Source of the DNA: Apis mellifera
Lineage: Eukaryota > Arthropoda > Insecta > Hymenoptera > Apidae
Assembly (NCBI RefSeq): GCF_003254395.2
Contig: NC_037638.1
Span: 17,407,086-17,471,085 of the forward strand
Length of the DNA stretch: 64,000 nt
Reading direction: 5' to 3'
Positions 1 to 12,380 of this stretch are shown piece by piece (within the stretch, counting starts at the first letter, position 1; each line of letters starts with the position of its first letter). The translations under genes and the position numbers were made by a program. The notes below the pieces were generated by a model. It ran no database searches and was not told where the DNA came from. It saw only the letters and a program-made list of their open reading frames with translations.

Positions 1-800
1 CAATAAGAATTTGTTAATGAAATATACAAGATAAAAGATATTATAACGTTATAATAAATTAATACGCAAACACAATTATTGGTTGTTAAACTTTCTGAAT
101 TGTGACAGTTCTATAATTTAACATTTCAATTATGCTTCAACTTCAACATTTAATGGCTCTTTAGAGATACTCGAAACAGGAAATTCAAATTCTATTAATA
201 ATAATAATATTAAGTTCGTGGTGAGATAAATAGATAAATTTTCATCTCAATATTTTAAATAAAATTAATAATACTAGAAAAAATTGAGGATGAAAAATGT
301 GGAAAATCCTACATTAATTAAATAATTAAATTTCTCCAAAATTACTTTCACGTAAAAATTAATTTTTTTTTTAAATTTCATTGAAATAATTAAAATTATA
401 TAAAATGAAATAATACACATTTACAAACAATTAACAATAACTATTCTAATATATACATAAAATAGTATGAACAGTTTATCCAGTTTCCGGAAACTCCTTA
501 TTTAATCAATATTCCAGTTGTCAGTTTAATTGATCATTTTCCTGTTTCTGACATGACACGAGTAAATCACATTCCTATACAATATATGTAGAATGCTTGT
601 ATCAATCAAAATATAAAATAATAAACAAAATATCAATAATGATTGTTAAGATTAAGAATCCTTTTTTTTTTTCAAAAGAAAATCAAATAATCATTATGCA
701 TATAAAATCTATTTCTATTTTCTATTCTACTTCTAATCTATTTCTACTTCAATTTTTATTTCTTTTTTCTATCATCGTGCATGATGTGAAATAAAAAGAT
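1..800. other. AT-rich non-genic stretch
   Basis: No coding segment can be supported. The stretch holds short (TAA)n near 195-210, a run of ten T at 363-372 and eleven T at 662-672. The only open frame (597-794, plus) is low complexity, rich in Ile, Phe and Ser, as expected from AT-rich DNA by chance. Confidence 0.6.
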
Positions 801-1145
801 TTTCTAAAAAGAACCCGATATATTTTATGCATTTTTGCACATGATTCTTTTACTTTGGGAAAAGAGATGCAAAGAAAGTCGGTCATAGTTGTCCGATGCG
901 CAACGCGATTTTCTTTCGCATTCTTTCACTTTCTTCTCGTGCTTACACGCTCGTTCATATGCAAAATCGTGAAACGGCATGCAATAAATAAGTGTACTTT
1001 GCATCTTTCCCAAGTTCACGTTCTTCCAGCAGGCGCCCGAAATGAAATAAAAATGCAGATAAGGATCGGTTATCCTGCTCGCGAGAGTTTTGCAAAACTT
1101 TGCAACGTTTTCATTTTCATTCGTACAGATGAAAGATAATATTTC
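801..1145. other. GC-richer island
   Basis: Composition shifts from the AT-rich flanks to mixed, CpG-containing sequence with few homopolymers. Frames are open on both strands (plus 855-1139, minus 825-1019), which is what loss of AT-rich stop codons would give; neither peptide is recognisable. A conserved regulatory element or an exon remnant are both possible; nothing here decides between them. Confidence 0.4.
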
Positions 1146-2580
1146 AAATATATATCGTTTCTTGAAATGTTGATATTTATATTCAATAATATTTTTTATA
1201 AATTTTAATATTTTTTTCTTCTTTTGTTATTTGAAACAAACTAATCAATTCTAACTAACTAACGTGATAAATGTTAGGTATCACGTGACGAAATGGCAAA
1301 CATTGCATAAATTAATTAGATTTAATGAACTGTAGTAAAGATCCATAAATCAACCAAAAGGTTCATAAATCAATTTAGGAAGAAATGTAATTATAAAACA
1401 ATGATTGAACTAACAATGATTGAATTAATTTGTCTTTTTAACACGAAGTGTATCATGTTATCAATTATTGAAAAAGAAAATTTAATATCAGTATGAATAA
1501 TGAATAATATTATCAGAAGTTTTTAATATTTATATCAAAAATTTAAATTTTCTAAAGAAATAATTGGCAATTAATGAAGTATTACGTCCTAAAATCATTA
1601 AAAATATATAATCAAAGTCGAGAAACTTGTGTAGAAATCCAATTCTCGCTTAACCCAAACTAAACCACAAATACATAAATCAAACTTCCATAAACAAACT
1701 AAATTAGAACATTCAACGCGATAAATCATCTATTAAACCCAAACCAAACCAAACCAAAAACCAAATCATAAAAATATTAAAATAAAATATTTCTCAAATT
1801 TCTCATTAAAATCATAAATTCGACTTAACAAATTATTCGTAAAATTTATAATAGTCAATCTATTTAATTAATTAATTAATCTTTGCTTTCCTATTTCATA
1901 TAAAACGAAAGAATGGAACTTATTCTCAATATGGATTTGAATGAGAATGATGAATAATAATTAATTTCAAAATGGTTTTTCTATTTCTTAATTTTCATCT
2001 CTTGTTAAGTTGCTCTAGCCTGTTGTTTTCATTTCTTATTTTGTGACCCATTAGTTTGCGTTAATCAGGAACTTTCGTGCACCAATGTAATTTACAGTCG
2101 TTCGATTATGTCAAAGTGTCACGTTTGTCCCTTGAATCGATTGCAAAATGCAGACTGTGTCACTGATACCCTTTTATAATCCTTGACCTTTTTCTTTTAC
2201 GATCCTTAATTTAAAATTCTGGATTCATCGAGATTAATTATTTATTTTAATTAGATATCGTGTCAATCCTTTGAATTGACAGTCATTGCATATTTAATCA
2301 GTGATATATCATACTCTTTCGCAATCTTTAACATTTCTTTCTTGCTATTAAACAATATTGTTTGTAATAAATATTTTCGTAGTAAATATGAATGGAAGAA
2401 TTTTAAATTAATCTCTCGATGTTAATTTGCATGTGGATTTTGTTATTTTTCTAAATATTATTATATTTAATCAATATAACCAATTTTGATAGAAAATTTA
2501 ATCGAAAAAAAGCTACTTTTATAATTGTTAATGAAATAAGGATTTTCATCTCGAGAATTTATCCTTCGTTCGTGAAAAGT
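1146..2580. other. AT-rich non-genic stretch
   Basis: No gene seen. It contains a short pentanucleotide tract near 1741-1756, a (TTAA)n tract at 1864-1880 and one octamer ATTTGCAT at 2425-2432. A moderately complex part near 2040-2180 has no open frame worth naming. Confidence 0.55.
1741..1756. repeat. short (AAACC)n tract
   Basis: About three perfect copies of AAACC followed by degenerate AAACC-like words (upstream, near 1648-1670, similar C-rich words recur). It resembles but is not the insect telomere unit CCTAA, so it is not an interstitial telomere. Confidence 0.75.
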
Positions 2581-2984
2581 CCAGTTTCAAAGAGTTCGTC
2601 AGCTATTAGAAATTAATCTCGAAACGAGTCGATACGTCTATAGAGGAAAGATATAAGGGATGAAGATCGTATCTTGCTTAAATCCGTAACTCTGAATCTT
2701 TCTCGTTTTAAAGATAAATGAGACATATACAAGTACGTTATGAAAAAGATCGTCGAAGTAAAGTAGATCAAGAGATATAGAAGAAACGTAGAATAAGAGC
2801 CAGGAGCACGTATCAGAAGTCTCTTTCTCGCGAATCTGTGAGGCACGAAATAAGGTCACCAAAGGATGAAATATGATTTGCATGCCATGGCGCTCACCTG
2901 TCACGACCTATTTTCCTCCACCTAACTATCTATCTTTCTTCGACAAGAATCATTGGAAAAAAGCAATTCAAGTTTCGTCTCGCT
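2581..2984 (-). other. island with two overlapping open frames
   Basis: On the minus strand two different frames are open over much the same DNA: 2638-2904 (88 codons) and 2613-2846 (77 codons). A CAG/GTGAGC donor-like site lies at about 2895 and a CCTCACAG acceptor-like site at about 2834, so a splice product is conceivable. Both peptides are hydrophobic and aromatic-rich and match nothing I know. An octamer ATTTGCAT (2876-2883) and an E-box CACCTG beside it make a regulatory reading at least as likely. Confidence 0.2.
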
Positions 2985-3320
2985 CTTGATTCGACTCGAC
3001 TCTATTCAATTTGACTCTCGAATAGTCGGAGTAGAAAGAATCCAATCGAATTGGGTCGAAGTAAACTGAAATGGTTCAAAACGAATTAAAATCGAAACGA
3101 ATCGAAAGCGAGTTGGAACGAATCGAATCAAAAGTGGATTAAAAAAGTAAATCGGATTAAAATGGAGCGAAAATGAAGAGCGGAGCGAAGTGGAATAGAA
3201 CGAATCGAAATGGAGCAGATTAGAGTAGAGTATAAATCGGATTGAGGTGAAGTGAATCAGAGTAGAACTGAGCAAAACGGATTAGAGCGAATCGAAGCGG
3301 GTCAGAACAGATCGAATTTA
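2985..3320. repeat. degenerate purine-rich minisatellite (GAATCGAAA-like)
   Basis: From about 3027 the plus strand is a chain of related words around GAATCGAAA, GGAGCGAA and GGATTAGAG, with a loose period near 10 bp and strong purine bias. Upstream (2985-3010) the same words appear in pyrimidine form. Copies are too diverged to give a clean unit. The minus-strand open frame here (3006-3275), full of Ile-Arg-Phe and Ser, is a by-product of the repeat. Confidence 0.75.
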
Positions 3321-4520
3321 AATAGAGTTCACAAAGGTTGGATGCAATACGAAGTTACATGAATAAATTTTACAGGGAATTGTTACACAGAATTTACCCA
3401 CGTTACAAGAAACTTCAATATGAACAAGAAATAACTAAATTACTGAATTTCCTTTGCGGATTGTAATCAGAATGGTTCAATTGACGCATAATTAGTTACG
3501 TTTTGCAAGAATTGCACACTGCAATATTCAAAGCTCGATAAATGTCACAAATTAGTGGTAAAAAATGAAGAACGTTTCGAGCTACGTACGGTATAATAGT
3601 ACCACGCAAAGCTGTTCGAACAGCGATTGCAATTTAGGAACGAGAAAACATTTCTATATTTTTGCATCTACTTGTCCTACTTTCTTACGAACGCTTCTCT
3701 GACCCATAAGTGAAAAATAAATATTTAAATGTTTCAAAGTGGCTTCCAATGCTCAATGCACTTTCTTCAAGTTCCCTTTTTGAACATGAACATTAAACGT
3801 TAGTTCTTTCTAATTAAAAATATTCTCCTCTATAATTAAAAATCTATACTTGATATTTTTCTTTCAATACAAATGATAGATTAATGAAATTAATTAATTT
3901 TTTAAAAGTATCTCTGATTGAATTTCTTAAAAATATTTATAAAAAGCAAACATCGGATGACATAATAATTTTATACAAATCTTTAAATTTGCATTATATC
4001 TATAAATATAAAAGAATTATTACATAATTCTTCATAGCATTCATAATTTCATAACTTCGATATTTCATTTTTTAATAAAAAATGAAAGAGATTGTACACA
4101 TACAAAAAGTAAATTGTACATATTAAATCATAAGTTAAAATAATCCTAAGATAAATCAATCGAGTAGTGGTGTAAATCTTGAAAGCATGAAATCACGTGT
4201 GCATAATAACGAACGCATTCATGAAAGCAACAGTTTCTTCCATGCAAGTACACAATTATTCACATTCATTAACCTCTGCTGTTAATTTAGACAGTCGTTC
4301 ATGTCTCATATGATTTATCATCATTATTTCTTACTTCTTTTTTATTATTTCCTTTTCGTTATCTTACATTACTTCATAATGAACTGACTTTATCCTTATA
4401 TTTTATTATCAAGCTATTTCTTTGTGTTAATAATTCTTCAATTTAAAAGTAACACGAAATCTCCAAATCAAAATTAATGGAGTGCAATAAAAGTAAACAA
4501 GAAAAATGAAACCAAATCCA
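3321..4520. other. mixed to AT-rich stretch, no gene
   Basis: 3321-3760 is moderately complex but has stops in all frames. 3780-4180 is very AT-rich. One octamer ATTTGCAT at 3987-3994. No supported coding or RNA feature. Confidence 0.5.
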
Positions 4521-4660
4521 ATTTGATATGTTTAAAAATTTCCATTTATCTGCTCATCTCATCTACATCCAGCACACTCCTGAATTCGTCTCTTGATTCA
4601 TCGCAAACCGAATTGGCTCTCGATTCGATCGACAAGATAATTAGTCGATCGATAATCGGT

Positions 4661-5032
4661 TTAAGATACACCATCAAAAGCTATTGGCAAGCGTCTAAAT
4701 GGAGAAGCCATGCAAATATCCGCAAGTGTGTCCACCAATTGGACGATAGAGTTCTCGATTGAGTGGAACAACAAGTAGACTAAAGATATAAAGCGTAGCT
4801 GAGTATGGTATTTGCATGAAATTGCATCAGAATGCAGGATAAGAACCATTGTTGATATAAGAAGTTGGAAGTAGTTGGATGATTTGATAAAGGTACAAGA
4901 CGGTGAATTTGAGTTTTGCACGTGCTTTGAGTTTATGCTCACATATGTAAACTCGCTTGCCTTCTTAAATATATGTACTCTGCAAGGTATACATACTTCT
5001 TTCTCCCTCCAGTAGATGTAATTTCGAAGCAA
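4661..5032 (-). CDS. unassigned open frame, 123 codons
   Basis: The minus strand is open from 5032 to the stop at 4661, with mixed residues including Cys, His and Trp and no repeat structure. There is no ATG at the upstream end, so if real it is an exon or starts at an internal ATG. The opposite strand is also open over 4523-4762, so chance is a serious alternative. No domain recognised. Two octamers (4710-4717 and 4810-4817) lie inside, which favours a regulatory island. Confidence 0.12.
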   Translation of the reverse strand: MLRNYIYWREKEVCIPCRVHIFKKASEFTYVSINSKHVQNSNSPSCTFIKSSNYFQLLISTMVLILHSDAISCKYHTQLRFISLVYLLFHSIENSIVQLVDTLADICMASPFRRLPIAFDGVS

Positions 5033-7225
5033 TTCTTCGCGAGATTGTGCGTTACCTTCGTAAAATTCCTAAGGTATTTCATCATGGAAAATGCGATTTT
5101 TCTTTCATCGTTTTCTCTTCCTCTCTTTCTTCTTGTTTGAACAAGTATTTATAGTATTTTGATAATGACTTATGAATTCTAATATTAATAAGTGAGATTT
5201 TAAATTTTTTTTATCGTTAAACAATAATTAATTTAATTATACAAAGATATAACGATATAGAGTGTTTTTATTAAATATTGTGTATAATTTTATTTTAAAT
5301 TAAATTTATTAGAATGAAATTTTAATTAATCATCGATTGTTTCAACTACTATATGTTAAATTCATTTATGTATATTCAATTGAGAAATTGTAGATAATTG
5401 AAATATTCGTAGAAATAGATTTCCTGTATGTTCTCCAGATCATCCTCTCTTAAATTTTAAATATATTTGGAGGAATATATTTCACTTCATTACTAATTAA
5501 CAATTTTTATTAAATGATTGAGAACGAATTGAGATGTCATTCATTTATTGATATTTAACAAGTTTAACGATTTATTAAGATGGACTAATCTTCGTTAAAT
5601 GTTTGAACATTATAAAATCATCAATTAACAAGTTTCCATAGCATAATAATGAGTTACAGAGGGAAATTGGCTAGTCTTTGAAAGACTTGTCCTTGTCGTC
5701 TTGTCCTCTTCCGATTTTTTTCTCCTTTCTCTCTTCTTGCAATACGTATATAAATGAGAGATAGATGGCACATGCGAAGTTATGTACATAGTGGGTCGAT
5801 ATACTACCCTGAGGCATGGTTCTACGACTATTCTGTCAATTTCCACCCCATTCATCATCCGACATCCATGTCTGGATCTCGTATGAACGTTCACGTGTTA
5901 GATGTTAGTCGTCATACGCCTAAAGAAATTTCTTAGCAAATATTAAACACATTCGACAAACGATTTAAAGATGTACGTTCATAACGTAACATTTGATACT
6001 TTAAGATCGAGAGTAACATTTCGTTTTTATCTTCTCTTTTTTTTCTCTTTTTTTCTTTATGTGGAAATATGATTTACATTCACGTTTCATAAGCGGAAAT
6101 TTGATATTCCAAAGATGTGCTTCGAAAGTGTGCCGAAATATCGATCTGAGTTCGATATAATGTTCTCGGATGTTTTGTCGGAAATTTCTTCATAGCTTAA
6201 TAATCCTCGTGTGTAATTTTTATGTGTCTATAGAATTTTATATTAGATTTTATAATATATTGATGTTTGTTAAAGTGTTTGCTTTTAGAATATTTAATTA
6301 GATAGTTGTATTTTTCTTTAATAAAATTTTTTATCTTATAAGGATCTTATGAGAAATTCAATAGGTAAATTTGATGAAAATTTTATGAAGATAATTCGTA
6401 TCACTTTCATGGAATGATTTATTAAATGACTATTAATTAAATGAATACGCTAACCAAAATAATTAAAGATATACCTAATTAATTCTCGCTTAATTATTTT
6501 CTCTAATATATCAATTGTAAATTTGAAAGGATGTCTTGAGTCAAATCCTGCTGAAATATCCTATTTAAATGAAATTCGATCAAATTCTACAAAGGAATCA
6601 TTCCTTTCGGAAGTAGTTTTCTGCATGAATTGGTGTGCGTCTTCGAGTAGAATCCATAGATTCGGAAGTACGATTTTCCAGAAATTGATTTGCTAGAGAA
6701 TGAAATTTTGACATGAAAAGGCGATTGTCCAAGAAGATTGATCAATTTTGCGATGAAAGATAAGATAAGAATAAGAATAATTGGAAAATTTAAGAAATAA
6801 TAATGATTTATTAGTAGATTCATAATTAATTTCTAAGTTATTAAATTATTATGAACGAAATGAAATTATTTTTCATTGTAATATATATAAAATATTTTTG
6901 ATTACTCGGATGAAATTTTGTAATTAATTTTTTCTCAAATATTTAATATAATCTTTTATAAAACATTTTCTGATTACGCATTACATTTTCTGTTGATTTA
7001 TATAATTTTCATTTCTGCTTTGTAATTCCTATAATATTTCATCTCTTATGGAACATTTTTTAATTACAAAGTTAAAATTTTATGAATTTTTATTTAATAT
7101 TTCTTGCATAATAAATTAAAGAATATATTTCTTGGAATTTTGTGAAAAAGAATTTAAATTGGTCAATCTTGAGTATTTATCTCAAATTAAAAGATTCCAT
7201 AAAATTTTACCGTAATTCCATAAAA
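5033..7225. other. AT-rich stretch with one island
   Basis: 5101-5640 and 6200-7220 are AT-rich without supported genes. 5640-6190 is a more complex, CpG-containing part with short overlapping open frames on both strands (minus 5625-5894, plus 5754-5936) that I cannot assign. Direct repeat of about 20 bp at roughly 7194 and 7216. Confidence 0.5.
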
Positions 7226-7259
7226 TTTTAACGTAAAAGAGAATTCTTTTACGTTAAAA
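7226..7259. repeat. perfect 14-bp inverted repeat
   Basis: Arms TTTTAACGTAAAAG (7226-7239) and its exact complement (7246-7259) flank a six-base spacer. It sits in AT-rich DNA, where long AT palindromes occur by chance or slippage more often, but the CG inside each arm makes this one less trivial. Confidence 0.9.
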
Positions 7260-8290
7260 GATTATTAAAATTAATACGAATATAGAAGTACAAAAATAAT
7301 TTCAAACCACGAACAGGATTTGGAAATAATTATAAATCGCAAAATAAAAAAAAAATTACAATTTAATATATTTTCTACTAAAGAAAAAAAAGAGAAAAAG
7401 ATAAAATATTCTTGATCGCGAATAAGTGTTCCTCATACTTCGTTCCTCGCTTTAAAAGATTTTAAAATAAATTTTTCTGGTTACCCTATAATTTTTACAG
7501 AAGAAAATTTCGATAAAAAGAATTTTTACGATGAAAAATTGGTTTTTCCATGAACAATTTATCGTAACACCCCTTTCGTGCAACATTTTTCAAACACGCT
7601 CATTCGATTGCGATGGCATGTACACTTCTGTGCATATAATTCTGCATAATTTACGCCTCCGTGATAATACCAAGTCCCAGCTGTCCCGTATCAATTTCCC
7701 GACACCCTCGTTCGTGGTTACATTGCATCTGGTCAACTACATTTCTATATAACTTCCCTTGTACAGGATCGCGCAATATTGGTGCCCTGACACGATATTA
7801 TATGTTACGGAAAATTACATTTTCCTATGTAATTGTGTTTTATTTTCGTCCATATTTTCTTCTTTTCTTTTTTTCAAATATAAAAACTTTTTCTTTTCAT
7901 CTACAATTTTTTTCAATATTCATTCATTAGATTTATATTATACTTGATCGAAATTTATATATAAGCTCATAATATTTGAAAAATTAAATATTTTATTCTA
8001 AAAAGTTACTCTTCTATCTTTAATCCTTTATCTACATTTCTACACAATTGTTATATTCCATTATACTCTTTATATCTATACAATTTAATAATTATAATAT
8101 CTAAAAATTAAATTCATTAGTCCAAAATCTTCTAACAACTTAAACTATTACAATAGTGATATAATCACTATAAAAACAAAATATTTAAATTGAAATAATA
8201 CATCAAAGACATTCTAGTAACATCAAATTAACTTAATCTACAACCTCTACATCCTTTGCTCATTTTATCTCAACTAAGTTCCATTTTCAT
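7260..8290. other. AT-rich stretch, no gene
   Basis: A more mixed segment at 7500-7830 carries overlapping open frames on the plus strand (7531-7752, 7661-7930) that are Phe/Ser-rich and unassignable. The rest is AT-rich with A runs near 7346-7355. Confidence 0.5.
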
Positions 8291-8534
8291 ATTCATTCCT
8301 CGATATACATAACTCGTTCTCTTTCACTCATCATGTGAGAAATGGATTGCAAGTCGAGGGAAACTTGCATATAACTCGCGACAACTAACAGAACACCACA
8401 CTTGCGCAACACTATATATAAACAAGTACAAGTATAGATATAATAGAATTCACAGTTTGATGGTCTGCGGTCGCAATCATGCAAATACATAAGGATGGAC
8501 GCTGGATATAATCCGGAATTTCCTATTTTCTCAC

Positions 8535-8560
8535 CTAGTTCTCGATATGACATGATTATT
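8535..8560 (-). CDS. candidate 26-nt microexon
   Basis: On the minus strand a T-rich tract ending TTTTTTTCACAG is followed after 26 nt by CTAG/GTGAGA, a good acceptor and a good donor. Two of the three frames cross the segment without a stop. The same frame stays open through the donor to 8293 (86 codons in all from an ATG at 8553), so a longer unspliced reading also exists. No protein is recognised. Chance juxtaposition of two splice-like motifs is quite possible. Confidence 0.15.
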
Positions 8561-9692
8561 CTGTGAAAAAAATGAAAGATGAATCGAAATCGATCAAAAT
8601 TGAAAAATCAAATAAGGTGTTAACAGAGAAGAAGATGAATTTGTGAGATTTATACAGATATAAGATCAAAAGAATTGAACATATTCTAAATAAATTAATC
8701 CATACATACGTGTAAATACATGTAAATTTTCATTTCTTATTATTCATTATTGCAAAATTTTTAATTTTTGTGTATATTACATAACTTTTTTTTTATAATT
8801 GATAAATTCTAATCGATTAATTTATGTCATAACTATAATCAAATATTACTATTTTTAATAAAAAAAAATCTCTACCATATTTAAAATTTATGTCATCTCT
8901 CTTCACATCTCTCTTTTCATCTTTTAAATTTTTTTCTGAAGATTCAATATAAAAGCTATCACTTGCAAATATTTAAGAATATTTATTTTATAGCAAAAAT
9001 ATGAATTTTATGAAAAACTTTATGGAAAAATTAATTTCAAAAATATTTTTTAATAAAGTCAAATCAATTAAGAAATATAAAATCATTGTAAAAATACGCA
9101 AGTCTTTGAATTATGTATCCAGATGGCAGTGTATATGACAGAATATAATTTAATTTCTGGGACGAATAATGGTAATTAAATTTTGTGAAACGTGAGTGAC
9201 ATAATGATTGTTTCGTGTGGAAGCAGCAAAGTATAAATGTCGAAGTTGGAATGTGATATTTTCAAGAGAATATGTAGAATTAATGTTTGTGTCGTTTGTT
9301 TCAATTGTTAAAATATTAATTATGAAAGATAAATATAAAATATTTATTTGAATAATTATAATTGTTCGAGTTCATAAACAATATAATTGAAATTGAGAGA
9401 TAAAATATTTAATAACTATTATAAAGATAATTTGAACGAATATTAATTGATATTCAATTGATATTATTCAACTTGTCTGACTATATTAATTTATTCTATT
9501 TTTATCTACATTATAATTATCTTATTTCACATTATATTTAAAATATTTTTGATATATCTTTGATAATGATATAAATGAAAATCCTTATTAAATATATTCA
9601 TATTTATCTAACAATTCTAATAACATTTCCATTAATGTGAATTTTCGCAGGGTATAAAGCACAAATAACGGTGAATGGGTTCAATTCTAATC
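8561..9692. other. AT-rich non-genic stretch
   Basis: Very AT-rich DNA with A and T runs. A slightly more complex patch at 9110-9310 has no open frame of note. Nothing supported. Confidence 0.55.
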
Positions 9693-9714
9693 CCTATGTA
9701 TGTGCATACATAGG
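9693..9714. repeat. perfect 10-bp palindrome
   Basis: Arms CCTATGTATG and CATACATAGG are separated only by TG, giving a 22-bp near-perfect palindrome. A POU octamer ATGCAAAT follows at 9731-9738. It may be a dimeric protein site or a chance palindrome. Confidence 0.9.
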
Positions 9715-10060
9715 ATGTTCAAATCGTTTTATGCAAATACCTGTAAAATAGAACTAGATTAAGTTCCAAAAAATGTTTTACGTATCGTTTTAAATAATTT
9801 CACGAAGCATAAAAGCTTAATCCGTTAATTTTTCTTTTAAAAGTTCAAAAGAAAAAAAAAATATTTAAATCTTTGTTTAATTATTATATTAATTATTACA
9901 TTTCGCAGAAAAATTTCCAAAATTAAATTCTATGTATCACATTTTAATTTATATATCAGATTATATTTAAATATCATTAAATTATTATACTTAAAATTAT
10001 ATAAAATTATAAGATCTGAAAAATTTCTCGGAATTTTCATGGATTAATTTATATGAGACA

Positions 10061-10340
10061 TCCTATATAACTGCATGTATTCTACATGCATTCACGCGAA
10101 TACGTGAAACGACCGCGCGCTCGAACAGAGATTTGCATAGGAGGATGATCAAATAGAGCGTGTCGCTGAAAGGAGGATATAATCTGGTTTTTCGCACACC
10201 GTTCGTTCTCTCTGGTTCCGAGCTTTAGCTGTTTACTCGTGGGCCATTGCGCCAATAGGATTATGAGCGGATAGAAGCTGGCAGAAAATGCGAAAATCAT
10301 CAACCTAGGTCACCGTTTCATGATACTGAAAATTCATGAG
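10061..10340. other. GC-richer island with octamer
   Basis: A sharp island of CpG-containing sequence between two AT-rich stretches, with ATTTGCAT at 10131-10138 and CCAAT-like words near 10244-10257. The minus strand is open at 10082-10303 (73 codons) but the peptide is not recognisable and no splice site frames it. Best guess: a conserved non-coding element. Confidence 0.35.
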
Positions 10341-10716
10341 ATTTAGATGGCCGATTTTATGAATTAAACGTTATAAATTAAATTTATTGATGAATTCCAT
10401 TGTTTCATATAATATGGAATAAAATTCGAAATATTAATCTTTTTATTTTTTTAAGAATTAATTTCCCATTATCTCTTATAACTCTATTTTAAATATATCT
10501 ATTTCAGATTTATTTAAAACTGTATTTTGGATATTATATTATAAGCGAAAATTATATAATTATATTAAGATTTTAGATTACTTAAGTAATTTTAAAATTA
10601 TTTAGAATACTCTATTTAAATTTTAGTTTTACTATATGCATAATAATTTAATGCGTTTGGCTGGAGATTAATAGTGATCTCCAATTTAGTTGCATAGGCA
10701 TGTTCTGTAGATAAAC
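10341..10716. other. AT-rich stretch, no gene
   Basis: AT-rich sequence without supported coding or RNA features. Confidence 0.55.
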
Positions 10717-10832
10717 ATATATATATATATAGATTTCAACAAATACATTGAAACGAATTTATATTCATGAAACAATAGTGATGAAAGTTCATATAACTGT
10801 TTGTCCTCTCTGATTTCCAATATATATATATA
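10717..10832. repeat. two short TA microsatellites
   Basis: Alternating A/T at 10717-10731 and again at 10821-10832. The intervening 90 bp is unremarkable. Confidence 0.85.
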
Positions 10833-10978
10833 AGCCACTTTTATAACTGTAACACGGTTGACTTCACGGAGAATGCTATTGGAAATTTTCGACACGTACT
10901 GCCCTTATCAAGCGGCCAAAGTATAATGATTTATAGAACATTTAAAGGTGTTAGATGTTGCCAATAAGATCCTGTCTA

Positions 10979-11001
10979 AGATACGAAGCTTCTTCGTATC
11001 T
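10979..11001. repeat. perfect 10-bp inverted repeat
   Basis: AGATACGAAG at 10979-10988 and its complement CTTCGTATCT at 10992-11001 with a three-base spacer CTT. Transcribed, it would fold into a short hairpin; too short for a microRNA precursor. Confidence 0.9.
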
Positions 11002-12000
11002 CAGCAGTCGATCAAACTGGAATTAATCTTTATGAAGTTATGTATGAGCCAAGAATCCTAAGATGCCATTTTATTTTAAGAAAAAACCTAACTCAATTAT
11101 TATAATTTAAAATTAGTTTCATAAATTATATGAAATTTTTGTTTCACTATTCCTAAAGATAAAAACAACAATTCAAATTGTAAAAAGTTTGAAAAATTTA
11201 CAATAATATTATAATAGTAATAAAGAACAACAACAATAATATAAAAATATAAGCATAATAAACAACTGTATGCATTAAATTTATCGCAAAACTTCTATCC
11301 GCTGTAACGTTATTTATAACATCGTGTTATAAAATAAAACGATATAAAATAAAAATAAAAATTCACGATTAAACATTTCATTTTATGATACTGCATTTCA
11401 GATAATCGCTATTCACTGCATCCACTTCGCGGTTCGATTATCGCAGCGCATATTTTACTTATATTTAAGAAAGCAACAAATCTTTTAAAATTTCTTCCAA
11501 CATCTTATCGTTTCTCTGGTGAATCTCAAATATTAAATGAATTTCACGATGCTTTTTTTCTTTTTAAACTATCTTTGCTTTCAAAGAAATTCAATGGATG
11601 ATAGAAAGATGATGATTAAAAAGACCATGTCACTATTTTCTTTGATATTTTCTATCGTTGAATCAAATAGCTATGATATAAACGTCATAATGTTTAAAGA
11701 ATCTCTACAATTCTCAAGAATAGTATTATTTCAATATATGTAGTTCTTGAAAGTAATAAAGATATCTCTTTTTTAAATAATAGCTCTATTTTTTTATAAA
11801 ATAAAAGCTTGAAAATATAATTGTAGAAATTATTTTGATATCTTTTATATTATTTGATCCAACAACAAATAAATATATTACATTGTATTATAGTGAATCT
11901 AAAATCTAAATGTTTGCATATTATTACTTTATCAAATTTTATTATTCGTTTTAGCGTTTAGAATAAATTATACCAAAAATATAATTTTTATAATTCACCT
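11002..12000. other. AT-rich stretch, no gene
   Basis: Mostly AT-rich with a small mixed patch at 11380-11460. A 68-codon plus frame at 11537-11743 is Phe/Ser/Met-rich and looks like chance. Confidence 0.5.
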
Positions 12001-12380
12001 TATATATCCGTACCATCCCCAAAAACCAATCGTTATTTTCCACCATGATCAGATACTTTTTTTCATTTCTAAAACCGGCAAAAGTCACGATCCATAAACC
12101 GCGCGAACAATGTAAAATTTATCGAGCTTCGCATCGCCCATATGCATCGATTTACAAACCTTCTGGCAAACATTGACGAGATTTTTCCAATCTGCAAATA
12201 GTTGAGAAGCGAACGTGAAGCATTATATATCGGTGGCCCGTGTATAAACATTTCGCCAAGTTAAATTAACGAAGCCGATATCCGCAATGGCGCGTCGGCT
12301 GCATATTGCATAATTGCCAATCGATTCAGACCACGACGGGCATCGAACTCGGGCAAATTGATGGCCGAATGCAAATCAAT
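12001..12380. other. GC-richer island
   Basis: CpG-rich sequence from about 12060 onward, with dense short words such as TGCATATTGCATAATTGCC near 12299 and an octamer ATGCAAAT at 12369-12376. A short minus frame (12069-12251) is not recognisable. It runs directly into the 12.4-12.8 kb open frame. Confidence 0.4.

Noticed and set aside
1741..1756. Interstitial telomere repeat
   Set aside because: The unit is AAACC, not the insect CCTAA/TTAGG.
3006..3275. 89-codon minus ORF rich in Ile-Arg-Phe
   Set aside because: It is a reading of the degenerate purine repeat.
9661..9700. tRNA-like GGTTCAATTC word (B-box look-alike)
   Set aside because: No T-stem pairing and no A-box at the right distance upstream.
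12300..12370. B-box-like GAGTTCGATGCC on the minus strand
   Set aside because: No cloverleaf arms or A-box can be found around it.
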